This document shows, in pieces, positions 1-8,202 of a DNA stretch of 64,000 bases. Position numbers and translations under genes: made by a program. Under the pieces are notes generated by a model. The model was not told the origin of the DNA and ran no database searches. It saw nothing but the letters and a program-made list of their open reading frames with translations. The number at the start of each line of letters is the position of its first letter. Position 1 is the stretch's first letter. The DNA comes from Oceanospirillum beijerinckii DSM 7166 (GTDB lineage: Bacteria; Pseudomonadota; Gammaproteobacteria; Pseudomonadales; Halomonadaceae), in NCBI RefSeq assembly GCF_000422425.1, contig NZ_AULT01000010.1, positions 62,001-126,000 of the forward strand. Reading direction: 5' to 3'.

Positions 1-1034
1 CAGATGATATCTATGTCTCACCGAGCCAGATCCGTCGTTTCAACATGCGCAAGGGCGATCATATCGCCGGTAAAATCCGCCCGCCTAAGGATGGTGAGCG
101 TTACTTCGCACTGTTGAAAGTAAATGAAATTAACTTCGACAAGCCAGAAAACTCCAAACACAAGATCCTGTTTGAAAACCTGACACCTATCTTCCCGGAC
201 GATCGTCTGATGATGGAGATCGGTAACGGTTCCACAGAGGATTTGACAGCTCGTGTGATCGACTTGGTCGCTCCGGTGGGTAAAGGTCAACGTGGCCTGA
301 TCGTATCTCCTCCAAAAGCCGGTAAAACCCTGATGTTGCAAAACATCGCCTCTTCCATCACCCGTAACAATCCTGAATGTCACATGATCGTACTGCTGAT
401 CGATGAGCGTCCGGAAGAAGTGACCGAGATGACGCGTTCTGTACGGGGTGAAGTTGTGGCATCGACCTTCGATGAGCCGCCAGCCCGTCACGTTCAGGTG
501 GCTGAGATGGTGATCGAGCGTGCGAAACGTCTCGTAGAACATAAAAAAGATGTTGTGATCCTGCTGGACTCCATTACCCGTCTGGCCCGTGCTTACAACA
601 CTGTGATTCCTTCCTCCGGTAAAGTACTGACCGGTGGTGTGGACGCTCACGCACTGGAAAAACCAAAGCGTTTCTTTGGTGCGGCACGTAATATCGAGCA
701 CGGCGGCAGTTTGACCATTATCGCAACCGCTCTGGTTGATACCGGTTCCAAGATGGATGAGGTAATCTTCGAAGAGTTTAAAGGTACTGGTAACATGGAG
801 CTGCATCTGGATCGTAAGATCGCAGAGAAACGTGTTTACCCTGCAATCAATATTCGTCGCTCTGGTACTCGTCGTGAAGACCTGCTGGCCAGTGAAGATG
901 AACTGCAACGGGTATGGATTCTGCGTAAGCTGCTGAATCCAATGGAAGACACCGGTGCCATTGAGTTCCTGATTGATCGCTTGAAAGATACCAAGACCAA
1001 TGATGAGTTCTTTGAGGCGATGAAGCGGAAGTAA
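1..1034 (+). CDS. rho: Transcription termination factor Rho (5' end cut by window)
   Basis: Rho is the hexameric RNA-dependent ATPase helicase that terminates many transcripts. The reading frame is open from base 3, giving 343 residues; E. coli Rho has 419, so roughly the first 75 (most of the N-terminal RNA-binding domain) lie outside the window. Seen here are the end of the RNA-binding domain ([13 protein letters not shown]), the Walker A motif SPPKAGKT, the Walker B strand VVILLDS, and the C-terminal motor with [13 protein letters not shown]. An ATG at 45 is internal and is not the start. A strong intrinsic terminator follows directly. Rho followed by ubiD is an arrangement known from Pseudomonas and relatives. 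Confidence 0.97.
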   Translation, partial: DDIYVSPSQIRRFNMRKGDHIAGKIRPPKDGERYFALLKVNEINFDKPENSKHKILFENLTPIFPDDRLMMEIGNGSTEDLTARVIDLVAPVGKGQRGLIVSPPKAGKTLMLQNIASSITRNNPECHMIVLLIDERPEEVTEMTRSVRGEVVASTFDEPPARHVQVAEMVIERAKRLVEHKKDVVILLDSITRLARAYNTVIPSSGKVLTGGVDAHALEKPKRFFGAARNIEHGGSLTIIATALVDTGSKMDEVIFEEFKGTGNMELHLDRKIAEKRVYPAINIRRSGTRREDLLASEDELQRVWILRKLLNPMEDTGAIEFLIDRLKDTKTNDEFFEAMKRK

Positions 1035-1050
1035 TCACTCCGTGAATTGA

Positions 1051-1080
1051 AAAAGGGTAAGCCAAGGCTTGCCCTTTTTA
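1051..1080 (+). terminator. Intrinsic terminator of rho
   Basis: An 11-bp stem (AAGGGTAAGCC pairing with GGCTTGCCCTT, loop AA) is followed by a short T run. It begins 16 bases after the rho stop codon. Confidence 0.85.
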
Positions 1081-1231
1081 TTGCCCTGAGTTTTTTATGG
1101 GAATGCTTTTCAGTTGTAACTGGCAACATAAAGCCGTCACTATAATCAGTGTAAGACTGCTGACCGCGACAGTTTTTGAATGTCTATTAGCTGCTAAGTT
1201 TTGCCTGTTTAGAGTTAGGTTCTAGGAAATT

Positions 1232-2701
1232 ATGCGTTATAAAGACTTGCGTGAATTTATCGAACAGCTGGAACAGATGGGAGAGCTGAAGCGTATCTCT
1301 CAACCGGTTGACCCTAATCTGGAAATGACAGAGATCTGTGATCGCACTTTGAGACAGGGTGGTCCTGCACTGTTATTTGAGAATCCTGTCGGTTATGACA
1401 TGCCTGTGCTGGGAAACCTGTTTGGTACGCCACGACGGGTAGCGCTGGGTATGGGCGAAGACAATGTGGAGTCCTTGCGGGAAGTGGGGCAGCTGCTGGC
1501 TTACTTAAAAGAGCCTGAACCACCGAAAGGCTTCAAAGATGCCATGGAGAAGCTGCCGATCTTCAAAAAAGTTCTGCATATGGGACCGAAGAAGGTGCGC
1601 AACGCTGCTTGTCAGCAAGTGGTGTTGGAAGGTGACGATGTAGATCTTTATAAGATCCCGGTCCAAACCTGCTGGCCGGGCGATGCCGGTCCTCTGGTGA
1701 CCTGGCCGCTGGTGATTACCCGTGGTCCACACAAAGAGCGTCAGAATCTGGGGATCTACCGTCAACAACTGATCGGTAAAAATAAGCTGATTATGCGCTG
1801 GTTATCCCACCGTGGCGGTGCGCTGGATTTTCGTGAGTGGCAGCAGACGCATCCTGGTGAGCCTTTCCCGGTGGCTGTGGCGCTGGGTGCTGATCCCGCG
1901 ACCATTCTGGGTGCAGTAACTCCGGTACCGGATACGTTATCTGAATACGCTTTTGCCGGTCTGCTGCGTGGCGGTAAGACCGAAGTGACTCAGTGTCTGG
2001 GGAATGATCTGCAGGTGCCTGCCTCGGCTGAGATCGTGCTTGAAGGTCATATTTATCCTGATGAGGTGGCCCCGGAAGGCCCATTTGGTGATCATACCGG
2101 CTACTATAATGAGGTGGAGCAGTTCCCGGTCTTTACCGTAGAACGCATTACCCATCGTAAAGATCCGATCTATCACAGCACCTACACCGGACGTCCACCG
2201 GATGAACCTGCGATTCTGGGAGTGGCGCTAAACGAGGTGTTTGTACCGATATTACAGAAGCAGTTCCCGGAAATTGTCGATTTCTATCTACCACCTGAGG
2301 GCTGCTCCTATCGGATGGCGGTTGTTACCATGAAGAAGCAATACCCAGGTCATGCCAAACGGGTGATGATGGGAGTCTGGTCCTTCCTGCGACAGTTTAT
2401 GTACACCAAGTTTGTTATTGTCACTGATGATGATGTCAACGCCAGGGATTGGAACGATGTAATCTGGGCGATCACTACCCGTATGGACCCGGCGCGGGAT
2501 ACGGTGATGATTGAAAACACGCCGATTGATTACCTGGATTTTGCCTCGCCGATTCCCCGTTTAGGTTCAAAAATGGGTCTGGATGCCACCAATAAGATGC
2601 CCGGTGAAACGGATCGTGAATGGGGTGTGCCGATCGAGATGGATCAGGCTGTGAAGCAGAAAGTGGATCAGTTGTGGGACCAATTAGCTATTTTTGACTA
2701 A
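1232..2701 (+). CDS. ubiD: 4-hydroxy-3-polyprenylbenzoate decarboxylase UbiD
   Basis: Prenylated-FMN-dependent decarboxylase of ubiquinone biosynthesis; it removes the ring carboxyl from 4-hydroxy-3-polyprenylbenzoate. The 489 residues match the usual family length. The start [15 protein letters not shown] is the standard UbiD N-terminus, with a TAGGA-type ribosome site upstream. Diagnostic stretches are QNLGIYRQQ near residue 181 and [11 protein letters not shown] near 189 (cofactor and metal region), and [12 protein letters not shown] at 282-293, which carries the acidic residues of the active site. The cofactor-making partner ubiX is not in the window. The gene stands alone after the rho terminator, with a redox protein gene 140 bases downstream. 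Confidence 0.96.
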   Translation: MRYKDLREFIEQLEQMGELKRISQPVDPNLEMTEICDRTLRQGGPALLFENPVGYDMPVLGNLFGTPRRVALGMGEDNVESLREVGQLLAYLKEPEPPKGFKDAMEKLPIFKKVLHMGPKKVRNAACQQVVLEGDDVDLYKIPVQTCWPGDAGPLVTWPLVITRGPHKERQNLGIYRQQLIGKNKLIMRWLSHRGGALDFREWQQTHPGEPFPVAVALGADPATILGAVTPVPDTLSEYAFAGLLRGGKTEVTQCLGNDLQVPASAEIVLEGHIYPDEVAPEGPFGDHTGYYNEVEQFPVFTVERITHRKDPIYHSTYTGRPPDEPAILGVALNEVFVPILQKQFPEIVDFYLPPEGCSYRMAVVTMKKQYPGHAKRVMMGVWSFLRQFMYTKFVIVTDDDVNARDWNDVIWAITTRMDPARDTVMIENTPIDYLDFASPIPRLGSKMGLDATNKMPGETDREWGVPIEMDQAVKQKVDQLWDQLAIFD

Positions 2702-2843
2702 GATGCTGTTTGTTTAAGTGAGAAATGAGCCGTCTTGCCTCAGTGTGGCTTAGCCAGGTATCAGTCTTTGCCCTTACCTGTACCTCTGGCCGCACTGATT
2801 GCTCTCAATTATAGATTTAAGCGCAAACGTATCTTTAATTATC

Positions 2844-3866
2844 ATGACTACCACTATGCCAGGTCTGATTACAGTGCACTGTTTACCCAGCGGCCAGAGC
2901 TTTTCTGCCAAGCCTGAAGAGAATCTGTTACAAGCCGCCAAAGCGCAGGGGTTTCGTTTGCCTAAAGGTTGTCGCAATGGGGTGTGTGAATATTGCGAAG
3001 GTCGTCTGATTCAGGGGTTGCTCAATTATAACGGTCGCCGGGGCTGGCAAGAGGTCCGGGCCGGAGAAGATTTCTTATTTTGCACAGCATATGCGTCGGA
3101 GGATATCTGGGTGGAGTTACCCAGAATACTGGCGCCAGGAGAGTTTAACGTGAAAACATTGGCCTGCCAGATCAACCGTGTTGAACAACTGGCTAATACA
3201 GAGGTATTTAAGGTCGAGCTTCAGGCGCCTGCCGGAGTGAGCTTGGATTTTGCTGCGGGACAGTATCTGGAAGTGATTTTGCCTAACGGTGAGCGTAATG
3301 CCTTCTCTATCGCCAACCGCCCGGATGGTCGTCGTATAGAGCTGCATATCCAATACCTGCCGGATAGGGATAATTCCCGTGTGCTGATTCAGGTGCTGCA
3401 GCAGCAAAATACCATTGAGGTTGAACTGCCCAAAGGCGAATGTGTGCTAAAAAATACCGGTACCGATAAGGCCTTTTTTGTCGCAGCGGGTACTGGTTTT
3501 ACCCAGATGAAAGCGCTGTTAGAAGAGGCTTTTGAGCAGGGCAGTGATCAACAACTGTATCTGTACTGGGGGGCTCGCCGGGTGCAGGATCTGTATATGG
3601 CTGAATTGCCAGAGCAGTGGCAGCAGGAATATGAAAACTTCCACTTTGTACCGGTTGTGGGGGATCTGCTACCGACACAGGACTGGGCAGGCCATGTGGG
3701 TATGCTGCATGATGCTATGATCAAGGATCACGGTAAGTTTGATGATGCCACAGTATATGCCAGCGGTTCGCCGAATATGGTCTACTCCGTGACGGATACC
3801 CTGATTCAGTATGGCCTGGATCAGGAGTGCGTATTTTCTGATGTATTCTTCTATGCCCCTCGATAA
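2844..3866 (+). CDS. NAD(P)H-flavin oxidoreductase with N-terminal 2Fe-2S ferredoxin domain
   Basis: About 340 residues. An N-terminal plant-type ferredoxin domain has the cluster ligands C43-x4-C48-x2-C51-x28-C80. It is followed by a ferredoxin-reductase-type FAD domain (RNAFSIANRPDG) and an NAD(P) domain (AAGTGFTQMKALL, then YASGSPNMVYSV). This is the protein often annotated as CDP-6-deoxy-glucoseen reductase-like, found next to ubiD in Pseudomonas and relatives. Its electron acceptor is not established; the sequence only supports a soluble one-chain electron transfer enzyme. The start is uncertain: an in-frame TTG at 2799 and ATGs at 2844 and 2856 all lack a clear ribosome site. I chose 2844 because it leaves a normal ferredoxin N-terminus. 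Confidence 0.85.
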   Translation: MTTTMPGLITVHCLPSGQSFSAKPEENLLQAAKAQGFRLPKGCRNGVCEYCEGRLIQGLLNYNGRRGWQEVRAGEDFLFCTAYASEDIWVELPRILAPGEFNVKTLACQINRVEQLANTEVFKVELQAPAGVSLDFAAGQYLEVILPNGERNAFSIANRPDGRRIELHIQYLPDRDNSRVLIQVLQQQNTIEVELPKGECVLKNTGTDKAFFVAAGTGFTQMKALLEEAFEQGSDQQLYLYWGARRVQDLYMAELPEQWQQEYENFHFVPVVGDLLPTQDWAGHVGMLHDAMIKDHGKFDDATVYASGSPNMVYSVTDTLIQYGLDQECVFSDVFFYAPR

Positions 3867-3970
3867 CCCCTGAATATTGCGATAAGCCGAGCTGATATTG
3901 GCTGAGATACAGCGCCCAATCGATGCTGTTTATAAACGACTAACGCTAATGGGATGTAAGGAGTGATCTG

Positions 3971-4726
3971 ATGTCCGATCAAGCTGTAATGACAGATAAT
4001 AAGGCAGAGGTCGTGACCAAAGCTCCGATTTTGATTACCGGTGCAGCCCAGCGTTTGGGCCGTGCTGCCGCGATTCATTTTGCACGGCAAGGTTATCCTG
4101 TGATCATCAGCTATCGCCGCGAGCGTGATGATCTGGCAGAGCTTCGCGCTTTGGGTATCACTACCTTGCAGGCAGACTTTAGTGATGTGGCCGGTATTCA
4201 GGCTTTTATTGAGCAGGTAAAACAGCATACGAATTGCCTGCGTGCCATTATCCATAATGCTTCCTGTTGGTTGCCGGATAGCAAAGAGCCTGAACAGGCT
4301 GCGGTCGGTTTCCAACAGATGTTTCAGGTGCATATGATGGCACCTTACCTGATCAACCATCAGTGTCAGCCACTGCTGATGGCCTCGGAAGGTGCCAGAG
4401 ATATCGTACATATGACGGATGCGGTGGTGCGTAAGGGGTCTAAAAAACATGGTGCTTATGTGGCAACCAAGGCGGGCCTGGAAAGCCTGACTCAGTCTTT
4501 TGCCGCGATGTTTGCGCCGGATATCAAGGTGAATGGGATTGCTCCGGCGTTGATCATCTTTAATGATGACGATGATGAGGTATACCGTACCAAAGCCTTG
4601 AAAAAATCCGCGCTGCAGATCGAGCCAGGTGAAGAAGTGATCAACCTGAGCCTGGATTATTTGCTTAATAACCACTACCTGACAGGCGTAATCCTGCCTG
4701 TGGAGGGTGGTCGCTCACTGATTTAA
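3971..4726 (+). CDS. folM: Dihydromonapterin/dihydrofolate reductase FolM (SDR family)
   Basis: Short-chain dehydrogenase of 251 residues. It shows the nucleotide motif TGAAQRLG (23-30), the HNAS motif near 95-98 and the catalytic pair Y163-x3-K167. TGAAQRLG rather than TGxxxGIG, and the C-terminal features IAPALIIFN and LPVEGGRSLI, point to FolM, which reduces dihydromonapterin to tetrahydromonapterin (the phenylalanine hydroxylase cofactor precursor) and weakly dihydrofolate. A good AAGGAG ribosome site precedes the ATG. The subfamily call is by motif only; a general pteridine reductase is the alternative. Confidence 0.8.
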   Translation: MSDQAVMTDNKAEVVTKAPILITGAAQRLGRAAAIHFARQGYPVIISYRRERDDLAELRALGITTLQADFSDVAGIQAFIEQVKQHTNCLRAIIHNASCWLPDSKEPEQAAVGFQQMFQVHMMAPYLINHQCQPLLMASEGARDIVHMTDAVVRKGSKKHGAYVATKAGLESLTQSFAAMFAPDIKVNGIAPALIIFNDDDDEVYRTKALKKSALQIEPGEEVINLSLDYLLNNHYLTGVILPVEGGRSLI

Positions 4727-4975
4727 TTCCCCTGCTCTTAATGTAGCAGGCCGTAATCGCGTATTATCCGTATGTTTGTTATCCGCTTCGGATATCTGCT
4801 TTCTCTCTTTTTGGTATGGCGCGCATGGTTTGAAGGGCGTCAATGCTGCGACTATTTTTAGTGCTTAAACACATTTGTGTCGCGGTATTGGCAGAAGGTG
4901 CTGTTTTTTCTTGGAAATAGACCGCTAAAGTTGCACTGGACAGAATGCACTTTGCTTGTAAAATGCACACTCTGT

Positions 4976-4989
4976 TTGACGTATATCAA
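4976..4989. promoter_or_regulatory. FNR/Anr-type box
   Basis: TTGAC-GTAT-ATCAA matches the FNR/Anr consensus TTGAT-N4-ATCAA at 9 of 10 defined positions. Its centre (4982.5) would place a class II start site near 5024. A -10-like TTTAAC sits at 5012-5017, about where it would be expected, and the following small gene starts at 5040. It lies in the 313-base gap between folM and that gene, where nothing else stands out apart from a weak CCTGCT/AGCAGG hairpin at 4731-4750. Confidence 0.6.
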
Positions 4990-5039
4990 TAATTAAAAAT
5001 ATCTCAGCTACTTTAACCTTCAACTTGTGAGGAAACCTG

Positions 5040-5168
5040 ATGTCTCATCATGACGAAAACTTTCGCGACGATTCCGGCATTATCTGGTTTGTACCTGGTC
5101 TGGCTGTTCTGATCGGTATGAACTGCCTGCCAGCGACTATTTTCTGGTCTAACCTGCTGCTGGGTTAA
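5040..5168 (+). CDS. 42-residue single-span membrane peptide, function unknown
   Basis: I do not recognise this protein. It starts at ATG 5040 behind a good GAGGAAA ribosome site and ends with TAA at 5168. The first 12 residues are hydrophilic and charged (MSHHDENFRDDS). They are followed by a hydrophobic stretch of about 25 residues with one Cys (GIIWFVPGLAVLIGMNC) and a short WSNLLLG tail, so an inner-membrane span is expected. It has its own promoter region with an FNR-type box and its own perfect terminator, so it appears to be monocistronic. Small membrane peptides with such regulation often serve respiratory complexes, but that role is only a guess here. Confidence 0.7.
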   Translation: MSHHDENFRDDSGIIWFVPGLAVLIGMNCLPATIFWSNLLLG

Positions 5169-5190
5169 TGCTGCGGCGGAAGGATTCGCA

Positions 5191-5235
5191 AAAACGCCCG
5201 TGGTGTTGACCAACACCGCGGGCGTTTTGTTTTGA
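5191..5235 (+). terminator. Intrinsic terminator of the 42-residue peptide gene
   Basis: Arms AAAACGCCCG and CGGGCGTTTT, plus an inner GGTGTT/AACACC stem, are followed by TGTTTT. It lies 22 bases after the stop codon and could also serve the converging acuI transcript. Confidence 0.85.
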
Positions 5236-5345
5236 GGTGGGTTTATAGCGTCAGCAAGCCGCTAAACCACTAAGCTGCTAGCCACCCTATCTTGCTGGCA
5301 GCCTATAAATTGAATACATGCTCACTAGTAGCTGGATTAGCGGTC

Positions 5346-6329
5346 TTACAGATTAGGGTTTACCAGTACACGGCCACGGATCTTGCCTTCGATAATACCC
5401 TGTGCATACTCAGGCACCTGCTCCAGGCTCACCTCTTCAACCACTTGCTCCAGGATCTCTTTTGGCAGTTCATCCGCCAGGCGCTGCCAGGCCTGTACAC
5501 GGCGCTCGTAAGGGATCATGACGCTGTCGACACCCAGCAGATCGACGCCACGCAGAATAAATGGCATGACAGTGGTGTTCAGGGCATGGCTAGCAGCCAG
5601 GCCGACAGTCGCGACACGACCGTTGTAATGCATTTGAGACAGTACTTTGGCCAGGATATCTCCACCTACGGTATCTACTGCACCGGCCCAGCGGGACTTG
5701 TCTAATGGGCGGGCTTTCTCTTCAAACTCGCTACGGGGCAGCACTTCACTGGCACCCAGCTGTTTCAGGTAATCTGCACTGTCTGCTTTACCACTCACGG
5801 CAACCACTTCAAAGCCGTTTTTCGCCAGTAGTGCCACAACGATACTACCCACACCCCCGGTTGCACCGGTGACCAGCACAGGGCCATCTTCAGGCTTAAG
5901 ACCGCCTTCCTGCAGGCGCATGACACATAGCATAGAGGTTAGGCCAGCAGTGCCGATGACCATCGCCTGACGGCCCGTTAGACCCTCTGTCAGCGGCACC
6001 AGCCATTTGGATTGCAGGCGCATCTGTTGGGCATAACCGCCCCAGTAGCGCTCACCCACGCTCCAACCGGTCAGCACAACCGCATCGCCCGGTTTGTAAT
6101 CCGGGTTATCGGATTCGGCAACAGTACCCGCCAGATCTATACCTGGCACCATAGGGAATTGGTGCACAATCTTGCCTGCACCGGTGACGGCCAGACCATC
6201 TTTAAAGTTCAGAGAGCTGTAATCGATATTAACCAATACATCGCCTTCCGGCAGTTCGTCCACAGACAGTTCACGTACGCCTGCCAGTGTCTTTTTCTCT
6301 TCCTGTTCCAGTACCAGAGCCTTGTTCAT
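5346..6329 (-). CDS. acuI: Acrylyl-CoA reductase AcuI / YhdH-type zinc-free alcohol dehydrogenase family
   Basis: Medium-chain dehydrogenase/reductase of 327 residues that uses NADPH to reduce acryloyl-CoA to propionyl-CoA, a step in dimethylsulfoniopropionate use and acrylate detoxification. YhdH/AcuI signatures are DYSSLNFKDGLAVTG near residue 36, MVPGIDLAGTV near 60, the nucleotide loop TGATGGVGSIVVALL near 150, and the C-terminal IIEGKIRGRVLVNPNL. No structural zinc cysteines are present, as expected for this branch. The start ATG has a GAGGCGA ribosome site. A GntR regulator gene is divergently placed with a canonical GntR-type operator between them, so acuI is probably its target. Confidence 0.88.
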   Translation of the reverse strand: MNKALVLEQEEKKTLAGVRELSVDELPEGDVLVNIDYSSLNFKDGLAVTGAGKIVHQFPMVPGIDLAGTVAESDNPDYKPGDAVVLTGWSVGERYWGGYAQQMRLQSKWLVPLTEGLTGRQAMVIGTAGLTSMLCVMRLQEGGLKPEDGPVLVTGATGGVGSIVVALLAKNGFEVVAVSGKADSADYLKQLGASEVLPRSEFEEKARPLDKSRWAGAVDTVGGDILAKVLSQMHYNGRVATVGLAASHALNTTVMPFILRGVDLLGVDSVMIPYERRVQAWQRLADELPKEILEQVVEEVSLEQVPEYAQGIIEGKIRGRVLVNPNL

Positions 6330-6494
6330 AGTCGCCTCGGTGTTGTTATCATATCTTTGTCAGATGTTTGAGGTAGTACGCACTGATACAAACGTATTTT
6401 GGTGCTCTTCGGTCAACGGCTGAAGCCATCTGCTAAAGAGACAATTTTGTATCCGTGCTTAATGTGATGGCTATCAGCATAATGCGCTATTGTT

Positions 6495-6513
6495 CTATTT
6501 GTCAAACAAATAG
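6495..6513. promoter_or_regulatory. Perfect 8-bp inverted repeat, likely GntR/FadR-family operator
   Basis: CTATTTGT-CAA-ACAAATAG is a perfect dyad. It contains TTGT-N3-ACAA, the known FadR-subfamily operator shape (TNGT-N-ACNA). It lies 69 bases before the GTG of the GntR gene and 166 bases before acuI, in their shared intergenic region. Confidence 0.65.
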
Positions 6514-6581
6514 GTTTTTATCACTTGTCACTCTTTTCTGGTAAACTGAGCGCTCAGGTTTGTATTTGTTTGAGGTGCCCC

Positions 6582-7313
6582 GTGAAAATTGAACCCCTGG
6601 TAACACAAAGTCTGGCGAAGCAGATCTCAGAACAGCTGCGGGCGGCTATTATGTCCGGCGAGCTGAAAGCGGATGATCGTCTGCCAACTGAAGGGGAGCT
6701 GGCGACCCGTTATCAGGTGTCCCGTCCCACCATTCGTGAGGCCCTGAAGCGTCTGGCGGCTCAGAACCTGATTCGCTCTCGCCGTGGCCCTGCCGGAGGC
6801 ACCTTTGTGACTCGACCTTCGTTGGAAGAAGCCAGTGATAGTCTGGCCTCTTCTGCCACTTTGTTAGCCAGTATGGATCAGTTTAGCCTGTCTGAGGTGG
6901 CGGATGCCCGTCATGAGATGGAAAAAATCTGCTGTCGCCTGGCGGCGGTGAACCCTGATAAAGCACTGCTGGAAGTGATGGCCCGGGAGCTCGAAATTCA
7001 GCAGGATGAAGACCTGAGTGATGAGGCGTTTTGTGCCTCGGATGTGCGTTTTCACCGGGCCTTGGTCGATGGCTGCCAGAACGCCATGCTGCAATTTATG
7101 ATGTACGGGGTGATTGAGGCGATGCAGCCCGTGACCAATATGGTGGTCTATCGCTTCCGTGATCGTATCAATGTGGTTGCGGCGCATCAGAAACTGTATC
7201 AGGCCATTGCGGATAGTGATGCCGCAGGTGCTGAACAGGCGTTAGATGAACTGATGGTATATCTGAAGGCCCGTTTCCAGGCCGCTCAGGAGTGGAAGGC
7301 GAATCAGGCGTAA
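6582..7313 (+). CDS. GntR-family transcriptional regulator, FadR (FCD) subfamily
   Basis: 243 residues from GTG 6582, preceded by a GAGG ribosome site; the frame stays open further upstream, but this start gives a normal length. An N-terminal winged helix-turn-helix (LPTEGELATRYQVSRPTIREALKRL in outline, residues about 30-55) is followed by GGTFVTRP. An all-helical FCD ligand domain includes ADARHEMEK, DVRFHRALVDG and AAHQKLYQAI, whose Asp/His residues usually hold a metal and a carboxylate effector. Divergence from acuI and the operator at 6495 suggest control of acuI and of itself. The effector is unknown; a small organic acid is typical. Confidence 0.88.
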   Translation: MKIEPLVTQSLAKQISEQLRAAIMSGELKADDRLPTEGELATRYQVSRPTIREALKRLAAQNLIRSRRGPAGGTFVTRPSLEEASDSLASSATLLASMDQFSLSEVADARHEMEKICCRLAAVNPDKALLEVMARELEIQQDEDLSDEAFCASDVRFHRALVDGCQNAMLQFMMYGVIEAMQPVTNMVVYRFRDRINVVAAHQKLYQAIADSDAAGAEQALDELMVYLKARFQAAQEWKANQA

Positions 7314-7368
7314 TTCGCGCCTCTAATATAAATCCACTCATTTAAACCCTAATCTATGTGTTCTAATC

Positions 7369-7959
7369 CTAGTCCATCTGTTCCAGCAGAGAGGGAATAA
7401 CTTCCCGTACTCGAATATCCTGCTGTAGACGACGCATCAGAGTAGGGATTTTTTTGGCATCAACCTGATAGTAGGCGCGCTTTAATCCGTTCAGTCGGCG
7501 GGTTAGTTTAAGGTCATAGCTGGTTGCAATATTATCCGCTTGATTAATGTCATGCAGAACAAGTCCCAATTCATCCTGAATAATGCCGTAGCGGCGTTTG
7601 CTTTGATTCCAGACCACCGGCTTTCCGGTGGTTGTCTTACTTTCCAGAATGCTGTAACCGCCTTTTCTGCTGAGTTCACGACTTGGATTCAATGGGGTAT
7701 CGTTTTGCTTTTTCGCGGCAAAGGCCCGTACCTGATCCAGCAGAAGATAGTGATTATGGCCGATACGCATCTGCATGCCGCTATGGAGGTGATCGGGTAG
7801 GGTTTCTTGATCAGCCTGAGGTTTGACACCGTTATACGCCGAGGCTATTTCTGTTAGTGTCAGCAGCAGAAGTCCAGAGCAAATAACTTGTAGAGCAAGA
7901 GGGCGATAATAGCAGGCAAACGCATGTAAAGAATGTCGGAACCAGATCAGGTGCGGCAT
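7369..7959 (-). CDS. Secreted or membrane-anchored protein of unknown function
   Basis: 196 residues; not recognised. The start has a GGAG ribosome site. A basic N-terminus and a hydrophobic stretch at about residues 21-41 (PLALQVICSGLLLLTLTEIASA) look like a signal peptide with a likely cleavage after ASA. The rest is soluble and basic. The C-terminal third resembles the inhibitor I9/subtilisin prodomain pattern: SYDLKLTRRLNGLKRAYYQV, a short linker, then LMRRLQQDIRVREVIPSL. That would suggest a peptidase-inhibitor or external-chaperone role, but no protease gene is adjacent. Treat the similarity as a visual hint only. Confidence 0.6.
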   Translation of the reverse strand: MPHLIWFRHSLHAFACYYRPLALQVICSGLLLLTLTEIASAYNGVKPQADQETLPDHLHSGMQMRIGHNHYLLLDQVRAFAAKKQNDTPLNPSRELSRKGGYSILESKTTTGKPVVWNQSKRRYGIIQDELGLVLHDINQADNIATSYDLKLTRRLNGLKRAYYQVDAKKIPTLMRRLQQDIRVREVIPSLLEQMD

Positions 7960-8147
7960 GGGAGCTCCTGTATAACCATTACTGATATTTAACAGGACTA
8001 ATGATGGCGAATATTATTGGCAAATGTCCAGAGCCATCTCTAATCGAATGCAATCGGTAAATATACCTCAGCCTTTTGTTGCGCTTATTTTCTGAAACTG
8101 TGGCAGATGGTCATGGTCGTTGAAATAGATAAGCTGTTGAGACAGGT

Positions 8148-8182
8148 AAAAGCGGAGATGCTGCTCGGCAATCTCCGCTTTT
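8148..8182 (-). terminator. Intrinsic terminator of nhaB
   Basis: Perfect 12-bp stem AAAAGCGGAGAT/ATCTCCGCTTTT with an 11-base loop. Read on the minus strand it ends in TTTT, 21 bases after the nhaB stop codon. Confidence 0.8.
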
Positions 8183-8202
8183 GGGTTGAAGAGAATCTAT
8201 TG

